Assembly: GCF_016906995.1 (NCBI RefSeq)
Contig: NZ_JAFBBD010000005.1
Span: 186,001 to 250,000 of the forward strand
Source: Spongiibacter marinus
GTDB lineage: Bacteria; Pseudomonadota; Gammaproteobacteria; Pseudomonadales; Spongiibacteraceae
DNA length: 64,000 nucleotides
Direction of reading: 5' to 3'
A program made the translations under genes and the position numbers. Of this stretch, positions 57,595 through 64,000 are shown piece by piece (position 1 is the first letter of the stretch; the number at the start of each line of letters is the position of its first letter). The notes under the pieces were generated by a model. The model was not told where the DNA came from and searched no databases. It saw only the letters and a program-made list of their open reading frames with translations.

Positions 57595-58291
57595 TTTCTG
57601 CCTCCGTTGTGGGAGATTGCGTCGGCATCGCGCCGCATAGTTCGGTTGCAAGGTGCTCGGCACGGGCCTTTGCCTGGTCGAGTGAGTGGCGGTGCCGGTC
57701 GTCGCCAAATTCCTGGTATTCAGAGGCGATTTCATAGCTGGTTTCCACGCCTAAATATTTGCTGAGTGTTTTCAGGTGGGGAACCAGATGGGCAGAGTGC
57801 TCGCGGATACCGCCCTTTTCAAAGCCGAATTCACCCGTGGACGTCACGATGATTAGGGTTTTGCCAGATAGCAGTGGCTGCAAGGGGTAGTCGCCGCGCG
57901 ATAGGTCAAAGTCGAAGGTTTCATTGATCCGCACAATTTGGTCGAACCAGGCTTTAAGTTGGGCGGGCATACCGTGGTTGTACATTGGTGAGGAAATGAC
58001 GATGACGTCGGCCGCTGCGACCTCTGCGATCAGTTCGTCGGAGAGGGCCAGTGTTTGCTGTTGTGCCGGGCTGCGGTTGTGCTCGGGGGTAAATACCGCG
58101 CCAATCCAGTCTTGGTTGATAAATGCCGGTGGGTTTATGCCAACATCGCGGTAGATATATTCATCTAGAGGTCGGTGCTTTTTCCATGTCTCGATAAATC
58201 GCCGCGCGATATTTTTCGACAGGGAGTCATGCTCGGGGTTCGGGTTGCTTACTGCTCTTACGCTTGAATCGATGTGGAGTATTGTTGTCAT
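57587..58291 (-). CDS. azoR: FMN-dependent NAD(P)H oxidoreductase, AzoR-like
   Basis: 234 aa flavodoxin-like quinone/azo reductase. LHIDSSVR at the N-terminus binds the FMN phosphate, VISSPMYNHGMPAQLKAWFDQ is the AzoR signature and TSTGEFGF follows at the isoalloxazine site. The C-terminal region (about 205-234) is a polar tail that the next gene overlaps. The LysR-type gene lies divergently upstream with a palindromic site between. Likely quinone detoxification; the substrate is not proved. Confidence 0.9.
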   Translation of the reverse strand: MTTILHIDSSVRAVSNPNPEHDSLSKNIARRFIETWKKHRPLDEYIYRDVGINPPAFINQDWIGAVFTPEHNRSPAQQQTLALSDELIAEVAAADVIVISSPMYNHGMPAQLKAWFDQIVRINETFDFDLSRGDYPLQPLLSGKTLIIVTSTGEFGFEKGGIREHSAHLVPHLKTLSKYLGVETSYEIASEYQEFGDDRHRHSLDQAKARAEHLATELCGAMPTQSPTTEAESA

Positions 58292-58371
58292 GGCCGTTCT
58301 CTCGCTCAGTTAGTGACAGGGATATTTTGTGTCGCTGTGCACGGGCGAACAAACGATAAAAACACACTTGC

Positions 58372-58390
58372 AGATGAGCTAAACTCATCT
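58372..58390. promoter_or_regulatory. LysR-type operator between azoR and lysR
   Basis: AGATGAG (58372-58378) and CTCATCT (58384-58390) form a perfect 7-bp palindrome around CTAAA. It contains a T-N11-A core, as LysR sites do, and lies 35 bases before the LysR start. It is the natural binding site for that regulator. Confidence 0.7.
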
Positions 58391-58424
58391 AAAGTCTCAG
58401 TGCTTACTGTTGGGGAGGTGGACG

Positions 58425-59276
58425 TTGCAAGTATCGTTGCAGGCACTTAAAGCGTTTGAATCTGCTGCCCGTTTGGGCAGTTTTAAGTTGGCCGCTGAGG
58501 AGCTGTCGCTAACGCCAACGGCGATCTCCCACCACATCAGTAATTTGGAGGGGCGCTTGTCGGTCAGTTTATTTCATCGCCATGGCAGGCGGATTGCGTT
58601 AACCGGAACAGGGGCGCGCCTGGCAAAGGCAACCTCGGAGGGGTTCCGTAAAATTGATAACGCCCTGGATGAGGTGATGAGGGCGGGCACAGCGGTGCGG
58701 GTGTCCACGACCTCGTCGTTGGCGGCGATGGCGCTGATTCCCGCTCAGCACGAATTTGAACAGGCGAACCCGGGTATCTCTCTGGAAATATCGACAGGCG
58801 AATCAGTGGATAGCCAATCTTACATTTTACCTGTTCGCTATGGCGATGCCGCGAGAGTTGAGCCCTCGGATATCATTCGACACGAGTCATTCAATGTCTT
58901 TGGCGCTCCCGGAATGGCGGCTCCTGGCAGCTGGAACGAGGGAATTACCCTGTTTACCACGCAGTGGAAAAACACTGCCTTGCCGGAGCCGCCACTCACC
59001 GCTTGGCTGGAGGAGAATAGGCTGCAGGGTGCAAAACTTAACTGCGTTCCCTTTGACCAGGAGTTATTCGGGATTCAGCAGGCAATGGCCGGGCGCGGGC
59101 TGGTGTTCTGTTCGACAACGCTCGCTAAGCGCTTGGTGGATGCCAAGCTGCTGCAAAGCTGTGACACGCGAGAGGTGGCATCGAGCCTGTGTTACTACGT
59201 GCCGAATAAAAACAGCTTTGAAACGCGCGGCGCCGTGCGCTTTTTGGAGTGGGTGGACGCGCTGTTGAATGGGTAG
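58425..59276 (+). CDS. LysR family transcriptional regulator
   Basis: 283 aa. The start is taken as TTG 58425, because GGGGAGG lies 6 bases before it; a TTG at 58410 would be inside the Shine-Dalgarno. The helix-turn-helix is GSFKLAAEELSLTPTAISHHI with ALKAFESAARL before it, of the GcvA type. The effector domain spans about 88-283. Divergent from the azoR-like gene and probably its activator. Confidence 0.92.
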   Translation: MQVSLQALKAFESAARLGSFKLAAEELSLTPTAISHHISNLEGRLSVSLFHRHGRRIALTGTGARLAKATSEGFRKIDNALDEVMRAGTAVRVSTTSSLAAMALIPAQHEFEQANPGISLEISTGESVDSQSYILPVRYGDAARVEPSDIIRHESFNVFGAPGMAAPGSWNEGITLFTTQWKNTALPEPPLTAWLEENRLQGAKLNCVPFDQELFGIQQAMAGRGLVFCSTTLAKRLVDAKLLQSCDTREVASSLCYYVPNKNSFETRGAVRFLEWVDALLNG

Positions 59277-59311
59277 GCCGCGCGCTATCCCCTCTAGCAA
59301 CCCATAAAACG

Positions 59312-60091
59312 TTAAGGCTGGGTTATCCCCTCCATCATCAGGTTTAGCGTGTGCGCTGGCGGCATGCCCAAGTGCTTTCGTAGCCGACCCTCGGCATCTT
59401 TGTAGTAGATGGCTGGCGTTGCCGGTACGCCAAGTTTTTGCATTAGTTGGTTGTTGGCCCGCACCTGTGGTTCGCCGCGTATGCGAGCGCTTTCCTGCAC
59501 GGCAATGCCGCCGTGTTTATGTTGCGCCACGTTTTGCATATACGCGGTGTGCGGATTGGCAGCGCCCAGAATTGTCGCGGCTTTGGGCAGGCTGCTGGGC
59601 GTGAGCACGCCGACCAGAATGTGCCTGAGTTGAACCTGTCCCCACTGAACCCAGGGGCTAGCGGCTTCGCGGAAGGCTTGGCAGTAGGGGCAGTTGGGGT
59701 CGTAAAAGGCGTAGATAATCGTCGCTGCGCTGTTATCGCCGTCGGCGACCCAGTGGCTCGATGCAAGCTCGGCCCAGGTTTGGCTAGCCATAGCGGGGTA
59801 GTACAAGGCATCGATTTTCTCAGCGGAGAGATTGTTGCCGTTTTGGTCGATATGGGTGCCGACAAAGGCGTGCTGCTGACCTTTGCTCACATAGACGGTG
59901 ATCGGCTTGCCTTGCGATTCCAGAATGTAGCCGCGCATGTCGGGCGTGGCGTCGAAGTCGGCAACTACGCTTAGGCCACGATCCAGTATGTGCTGAATGA
60001 TTTGCGGGTACTCTCCAGCAAGGGTGATGTGTGATGTGAGCAGTAGCGCGCTGCCAAGGGGAATGGATAGGCGCTTGAGCAAGTGTTTCAT
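59312..60091 (-). CDS. dsbG: DsbG-like thiol:disulfide interchange protein
   Basis: 259 aa periplasmic DsbC/DsbG-family protein. Signal peptide about 1-25. An N-terminal dimerisation domain (about 26-95) is followed by the thioredoxin domain with active site CPYC in YDPNCPYCQAF. GVPATPAIYYKDAEG contains the cis-Pro loop. The final residues (TLNLMMEGITQP) match DsbG rather than DsbC. It would protect or reduce cysteines in exported proteins. It lies 69 bases after the sigma-factor gene on the same strand. Confidence 0.9.
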   Translation of the reverse strand: MKHLLKRLSIPLGSALLLTSHITLAGEYPQIIQHILDRGLSVVADFDATPDMRGYILESQGKPITVYVSKGQQHAFVGTHIDQNGNNLSAEKIDALYYPAMASQTWAELASSHWVADGDNSAATIIYAFYDPNCPYCQAFREAASPWVQWGQVQLRHILVGVLTPSSLPKAATILGAANPHTAYMQNVAQHKHGGIAVQESARIRGEPQVRANNQLMQKLGVPATPAIYYKDAEGRLRKHLGMPPAHTLNLMMEGITQP

Positions 60092-60160
60092 AGCGTTGTG
60101 AACCAGAGGGTAGTGGAATTAGGGTCGCTGGATTTGTGCGACGTGGTGATGAGCGCGCCG

Positions 60161-60754
60161 CTAGCGGCAGGGCGAGAGTTGGTTTCGCGCTCGGTGAAGC
60201 ATCACGCGCATATTGGCGTGAGAGAGTGCCAGGATCTCTGAGATTTGTTTGCCATCGATCGCGCTGGTGGCGCGGAGGTAAAGCGCGTTAGCCTGGGCGC
60301 GGTTCATGCGCCGCATTTTTGTATCCACCTTGTGCAATGTGCGGGCGGTATCCAGGGCGAGTTCAGGGTCGCTCAGCGCATCGTCAGGGTGACTGTGATG
60401 ACTCTGGTCGACCAAGGCCGACCAGCGGACCGCCGACACGGTAATTTCTCTCCGGTGTTTTCGGCGTGCGGTGAGGGCCACGTTAATGGTAATTCGACAC
60501 AGCCAGGTTTTCAGCGTTGAGCGACCCTCGAACTGATGCATTCGCTCTAGCGCGGCAACCCATGCACTCTGGGCGGCATCCTCGGCAAGGCTGTGCTCCA
60601 CATATTGGCGGGCGATGCCGACCATGGTGGGGTGGTAGTCGCGGTAGGCACTGGCATAGGCCTTTCTGTCGCCGCGCTTTAGGCGCTCGGCAAGGGCCCG
60701 GTCGTGCTGCCAGTTATGCGGGGCGTGCTGTGTTTGCGGCGTGGAGAGGCTCAT
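60161..60754 (-). CDS. ECF-type RNA polymerase sigma factor
   Basis: 197 aa. Region 2 includes MVGIARQYVEHSLAEDAAQSAWVAALE and STLKTWLCRITINVA (the -10-recognition helix); region 4 has RATSAIDGKQISEILALSHANM, which reads the -35. No anti-sigma gene is adjacent. The start overlaps the glutaredoxin gene by 4 bases (ATGA) and a dsbG-like gene follows, so this sigma is probably tied to thiol stress. The group and its target promoters are unknown. Confidence 0.9.
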   Translation of the reverse strand: MSLSTPQTQHAPHNWQHDRALAERLKRGDRKAYASAYRDYHPTMVGIARQYVEHSLAEDAAQSAWVAALERMHQFEGRSTLKTWLCRITINVALTARRKHRREITVSAVRWSALVDQSHHSHPDDALSDPELALDTARTLHKVDTKMRRMNRAQANALYLRATSAIDGKQISEILALSHANMRVMLHRARNQLSPCR

Positions 60755-61047
60755 CGTTTTCCCCCTTTCTTTGCTCTGTGAGCGGTGGCGTGACGGCTGA
60801 GAAAATTGACGATGTCTTGAGACTCATACAGCCATTTCACTTGGCCACCCGTCTCGATTTTCAGGCAGGGAACCTGCGTTTTGCCGCCGCCCTGACGAAG
60901 CTCTCGGCGATAACCTGGGTTAATGGCAATATCCCGTTGCGCCACGTCTAGCTTCAAGCTTTTGATCGCCGCGCGGGTATAGGCACAAAAGGGACATGCC
61001 GGGTAGTGATAGAGCGAAAGTCTGGTTTGAGTACTGTCGGTATTCAT
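60751..61047 (-). CDS. Glutaredoxin-like protein
   Basis: 98 aa from ATG 61047, with GGGAGG upstream; the frame runs to 61185 but adds no family sequence. LYHYPACPFCAYTRAAI carries a CPFC redox centre, and KTQVPCLKI the cis-Pro loop. Similar to glutathione S-transferase N-terminal and glutaredoxin domains. First gene of a probable glutaredoxin - ECF sigma - dsbG transcription unit. Confidence 0.87.
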   Translation of the reverse strand: MNTDSTQTRLSLYHYPACPFCAYTRAAIKSLKLDVAQRDIAINPGYRRELRQGGGKTQVPCLKIETGGQVKWLYESQDIVNFLSRHATAHRAKKGGKR

Positions 61048-61368
61048 CGGCGGGGCCTCCCTGAAACATGGCGTTATCTTGGCGCAGGGGGCGGCCGTGA
61101 ATTTGGCCGAACATCCGGAATTTTGGTCATATTGTGTAAGCGGGTGCGGCGCAGCCTCGCTTGTCCATTTTCTTGCGAATGACATTGGCGCTATATGGGG
61201 TTTGACTCGCCCGCGAGGCGGCCGCGATCAACGCGTTTTCCGGTGCCGCGCTTCCGCTGAGGGGAGTCCGTTAGCGTTTGAATTTATCTGCTGCCCGGAG
61301 TTGTGAGTCTCGACGGGGGCGTCTACTCTTTTACCTTATTGATGTATTCGACGCGCAGGGCACGTTAG
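61048..61368. other. Divergent promoter region without a gene
   Basis: 321 bases between the glutaredoxin gene (leftward) and the GAF-EAL gene (rightward). A 75-codon plus-strand frame (61079-61306) is present but has no ribosome binding site, no family and a composition typical of a shadow. It should hold both promoters; neither could be assigned with confidence. Confidence 0.5.
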
Positions 61369-62607
61369 GTGAATAAAGAAGATGCGGGTTTAGAGTCAGT
61401 TCTTCTAACAGAACAATGCGATGAGGGGCTTTACGACAGGCTGCAACAACTACTCTCAATCCTCCGGAGGCACCTCGATATGGATGTGGCCTTTATCTCG
61501 GAGTTTATCGATGAGCAGCGCGTTTTCCGGTTTGTTGACGCTAAGGGCAGTGAACCTCCACTGTCCGTTGGTGGCTCAGATCCCTTAGAAGATACCTATT
61601 GCAAACGAATTGCTGACAACAAGCTTGAAAATATCATTCACGACACGTCCTGTAATACGGTGACCCGAGAGCTGGCCGTGACCGAGGCGCTGTCTATTGG
61701 CTCCTATATGGGGGTGCCAATTGTATTGTCGACAGGTGATGTTTACGGAACCTTCTGCTGTTACAAAAACGTCGCCGATGAGACCTTGAATCGCCGAGAC
61801 CTGCGGTTTTTAAGTGCCATTTCCGAGATTGCCGGTGACCTCATTGAGCGGAATATTACGGCTGAAAATAACAAGACTGAAGCGATGCGACGGGTTCAGT
61901 CGGTATTGGCCGAGGAGCAGTTGGATATCTATTATCAGCCGATTATTAATTTGCAGGAAAATTGCGTTGTCGGTTTCGAGTCGCTGTCTAGATTTTCGCC
62001 GTTGCCGTACCGGCCGCCCGATATTTGGTTTGCGGAGGCATCACAGGTCGATTTGGGCGAAGAGCTCGAAATGATGGCGATTCGAAAAGCGGTAAGCGCG
62101 CTAAGTCGTTTCAGAGAAGATATTTATATCTCCATCAATGCATCACCTGATCACGTGTCGAGCGGTGCGGTCCGCAAGGCGCTGTTGGGAGTTGATGCGC
62201 GGCGCGTTGTTTTGGAGGTTACCGAGCACGCGCCTGTCAGCGACTACACGGAGCTTGCGGCCGCCACAGAAGTATTGCGCGAGATGGGCGTTCGTGTCGC
62301 TATCGACGACGCGGGTGCAGGATATGCCAGTTTTCAGCATGTTCTGGAGCTAGGTGCCGATATTATAAAGCTCGACATCAGTCTGACGCATGATATTCAC
62401 TGCAAGCCCAGAAAGCTGGCCTTGGCCAAGGCGCTCTGCGCATTTGCAAGCTCGGTTGGTTGCTCAATTATTGCCGAGGGTATTGAGTCGTCTGAGGATT
62501 TAGAGGTGTTAAGGGCGTTAGGCGTGGACAAGGCGCAAGGTTACCACCTCTCTCATCCGCTACCGATACACGAGGCCATTTCGATGCGACAGTTGCCGGG
62601 TAATTAG
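61369..62607 (+). CDS. GAF-EAL cyclic-di-GMP phosphodiesterase
   Basis: 412 aa. An N-terminal GAF sensor domain (about 10-165; GSYMGVPIVLSTGDVYGTFCCY) precedes an EAL domain (about 170-410). The catalytic core is kept although the motif reads ESL rather than EAL (GFESLSRF): SINASPD, LEVTEHAP, VAIDDAGAGYASF, IIKLDISL, IIAEGIES and AQGYHLSHP all retain their metal and substrate residues. So it is predicted to be an active c-di-GMP hydrolase. No GGDEF or membrane segment; cytoplasmic. GTG start at 61369. Confidence 0.92.
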   Translation: MNKEDAGLESVLLTEQCDEGLYDRLQQLLSILRRHLDMDVAFISEFIDEQRVFRFVDAKGSEPPLSVGGSDPLEDTYCKRIADNKLENIIHDTSCNTVTRELAVTEALSIGSYMGVPIVLSTGDVYGTFCCYKNVADETLNRRDLRFLSAISEIAGDLIERNITAENNKTEAMRRVQSVLAEEQLDIYYQPIINLQENCVVGFESLSRFSPLPYRPPDIWFAEASQVDLGEELEMMAIRKAVSALSRFREDIYISINASPDHVSSGAVRKALLGVDARRVVLEVTEHAPVSDYTELAAATEVLREMGVRVAIDDAGAGYASFQHVLELGADIIKLDISLTHDIHCKPRKLALAKALCAFASSVGCSIIAEGIESSEDLEVLRALGVDKAQGYHLSHPLPIHEAISMRQLPGN

Positions 62608-62662
62608 CCGATTCAACTGTGGGGGCTCCGCCCTGACATTGGATGTTGGCAGAGCGCCTCAA

Positions 62663-62848
62663 TCAGCGTGAGGGCTCCTTAGCTTCCTTCAGTTTTTGCA
62701 TCTCGTCTGCCAGCTGCTCGGCTTCGGCGGTGATCATCGAATACGCTTTAATATCGCCATTGCGCTGCGCCTGCATCGCTTTTTCCAGTTTGGCCAGATA
62801 CGCCTTGTTGAGCTTGGCGACGGGGTCTTTTTTGAAGAGCGAAAACAT
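62663..62848 (-). CDS. DUF6435-like small protein
   Basis: 61 aa from ATG 62848; a longer frame to 62911 is in phase but lies outside the family. The sequence MFSLFKKDPVAKLNKAYLAKL and AQRNGDIKAYSMITAEAEQL is the typical helical DUF6435 pattern. A coiled-coil-like, highly charged protein of unknown function. A small stand-alone gene. Confidence 0.78.
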   Translation of the reverse strand: MFSLFKKDPVAKLNKAYLAKLEKAMQAQRNGDIKAYSMITAEAEQLADEMQKLKEAKEPSR

Positions 62849-63006
62849 GGTGTGGTCCTTGTAGACGTGTCTTCCTTCTACGGTGGCCGGTCGGTACTGG
62901 TTGTGATGCATGGCGCGGAAGGCGCCGCCCGCTTACCAAACGCCATTGGTGACACAGTGAGCAGGCCGCCAGCCACGCTCGCTGACGGCCTATTGCGTAA
63001 TAGCGA

Positions 63007-63909
63007 TCACTTCCCGCCGTAGGCGTTTATCAGCGTGTTGATCGTCGCTTTGATCTGATGGCGGTCGTAGCCCAGCTCGTCAACGGCTTCCGGCTCATAG
63101 CTAACCGTCGCACCGGCGCCGGCAAACATAATCACATTTGGCAGAAGGGGGTGGTCGTCCTCCCTGACCTCGAGTGTTTGCGGGTTGCCCGCGGCTTCGA
63201 ACCAGAGCTCGAGGTACTCCTTCCAACTGTAATTTTCATCGCCCAGTAAATAGGCCCGGCCCGATTCGCCGTGATCCAAGGCCGCCAGCGTCGCCTGGGC
63301 CACCGAGTGAGAGCTAATGTGGTTTGTGCCGCCCTTGGGGGCAAACACCGGCAGCTCTAAGGCGCCGCTGGCGTAGGCCACCAGCGCACCAATATGGGGG
63401 ATATCCAGCCCCGGTATGTGGCCCATAACAAAGGGTAAATTCAGGCTGCATACGGTGAAGCTGTCGCTGCTCATTGCGCGCACCGCCTCATCGGTATTGC
63501 TGCGCGACGTCACATAGGGGCACTCGCCAATACGATGCGCCGCTACCTGCGGGTAGAAGGTGCCAATGTATACCGCGCGGCGCACACCGGCCTCGCGAGC
63601 GGCGGCAAAAAAACGCGGTACCGCGCTGTCGTTCACTTCCCGGTAGAAGTCTTCCGGCGTGACGCTGCCATCCATCGGCAGTTGTCGGATATCAGCTGCG
63701 GCCGCGAAAACCAACGCATCAAAGCCTTTTAGGCGACCGTCGCCCATGTCGTCGTTGACATAGTCTCCCTGCAAAAAAGGCAGGGCCGCCAGCGCCGGTG
63801 CTGTTGGCTTGTTGCGCGCCATAATAGTTGCGTTATGACCGTGTGATTTCAGATAGAGGGCCGCGTCGCCGCCAATCAAGCCGGAGCCACCGACAACAAG
63901 TACGTTCAT
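63007..63909 (-). CDS. NAD-binding epimerase/dehydratase-like protein (extended SDR)
   Basis: 300 aa. The N-terminal Rossmann motif is VVGGSGLIGGDAALYLKSHG. The tyrosine helix is CPYVTSRSNTDEAVR: a Tyr is there, but Lys at Tyr+4 is replaced by Arg, so classical YxxxK chemistry may not apply. NHISSHSVAQATLAALDHG and YSWKEYLELWFEAAG follow the extended SDR plan. Function unknown; it may bind a substrate for an NAD-dependent isomerase or act as a regulator. Confidence 0.82.
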   Translation of the reverse strand: MNVLVVGGSGLIGGDAALYLKSHGHNATIMARNKPTAPALAALPFLQGDYVNDDMGDGRLKGFDALVFAAAADIRQLPMDGSVTPEDFYREVNDSAVPRFFAAAREAGVRRAVYIGTFYPQVAAHRIGECPYVTSRSNTDEAVRAMSSDSFTVCSLNLPFVMGHIPGLDIPHIGALVAYASGALELPVFAPKGGTNHISSHSVAQATLAALDHGESGRAYLLGDENYSWKEYLELWFEAAGNPQTLEVREDDHPLLPNVIMFAGAGATVSYEPEAVDELGYDRHQIKATINTLINAYGGK

Positions 63910-63944
63910 AGTTATGCTCTCGTTATTGTGCGTGTAAATGGAAT

Positions 63945-64000
63945 TTAGCTATCGAGCGGGTGATCGCTGGTCCACACCACGGTCACGTCCCGGCGGGCGT
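63945..64000 (-). CDS. C-terminal end of a gene running in from the right
   Basis: The last 56 bases read leftward as ARRDVTVVWTSDHPLDS followed by TAA at 63945-63947, with no stop in that frame. Only 17-18 residues are visible, too few to name. The gap of 35 bases to the epimerase start suggests the two genes share one operon. Confidence 0.5.
   Translation of the reverse strand, partial: ARRDVTVVWTSDHPLDS

Noticed and set aside
61079-61306. 75-codon frame between the glutaredoxin and GAF-EAL genes
   Set aside because: No Shine-Dalgarno, no family and composition like a shadow frame.

Overview
The window is a 64 kb stretch of chromosome from an aerobic gammaproteobacterium, most likely a marine member of the Cellvibrionales (Spongiibacter/Zhongshania-like). 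Three things point there: the gene order mrcA | pilMNOPQ-aroK-aroB-gltB-gltD-hemE, which matches Pseudomonas apart from one missing gene; a fused BioH-BioC protein as known from Saccharophagus and Teredinibacter; and a large complement of acyl-CoA dehydrogenases. The genus call is an inference. No rRNA, tRNA, CRISPR array, insertion sequence or prophage was seen.

Layout. 1-16 kb: a truncated class A penicillin-binding protein diverges from the type IV pilus assembly genes pilMNOPQ, followed by shikimate kinase, 3-dehydroquinate synthase, both glutamate synthase subunits and uroporphyrinogen decarboxylase. 16-24 kb: small housekeeping and envelope genes (DUF1415, DUF4136 lipoprotein, Tag glycosylase, M48 metallopeptidase lipoprotein, CysE, a TrmB-like methyltransferase, a hexapeptide acyltransferase, MAPEG). 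24-33 kb: a metallo-beta-lactamase-fold hydrolase and 2,4-dienoyl-CoA reductase (FadH) facing a TetR regulator, an ABC-2 exporter, and a three-gene periplasmic molybdenum hydroxylase operon with its own cytochrome c. 33-39.5 kb: SrkA, ComF and a biotin operon bioB-bioF-bioHC-bioD behind a recognisable BirA operator. 39.5-44 kb: a frameshifted small gene, an AT-rich patch and two tandem 595-aa acyl-CoA dehydrogenases. 44-48 kb: a lipoprotein alpha/beta hydrolase, GNAT, sirtuin and PhzF. 48-54.6 kb: an AraC-controlled valine/isobutyrate degradation operon. 54.6-57 kb: a sparse accessory islet (lipoprotein, Phd/ParE toxin-antitoxin pair, GNAT). 57-64 kb: nucleoside deaminase/azoreductase with a divergent LysR regulator, a glutaredoxin-ECF sigma-DsbG gene group, a GAF-EAL phosphodiesterase, a small DUF6435-like protein and an NAD-binding epimerase-like protein, ending in the tail of a further gene.

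How the genes fit together. The valine operon covers isobutyryl-CoA dehydrogenase, enoyl-CoA hydratase, 3-hydroxyisobutyryl-CoA hydrolase and 3-hydroxyisobutyrate dehydrogenase. Its first gene, where mmsA normally sits, encodes instead an acylating aldehyde dehydrogenase of the SauS/EutE type, which could close the pathway to propionyl-CoA. The biotin operon runs from pimeloyl-ACP synthesis (BioC and BioH fused) to BioB. Several regulators sit beside clear DNA sites: AraC direct repeats 21 bp apart, TetR repeats, a LysR palindrome and a BirA box. The most interesting items are the aldehyde dehydrogenase replacement, the sigma factor grouped with thiol-redox genes without a visible anti-sigma gene, the hairpin that buries a Shine-Dalgarno sequence before the metallohydrolase, and the six-G tract that breaks a small conserved gene.
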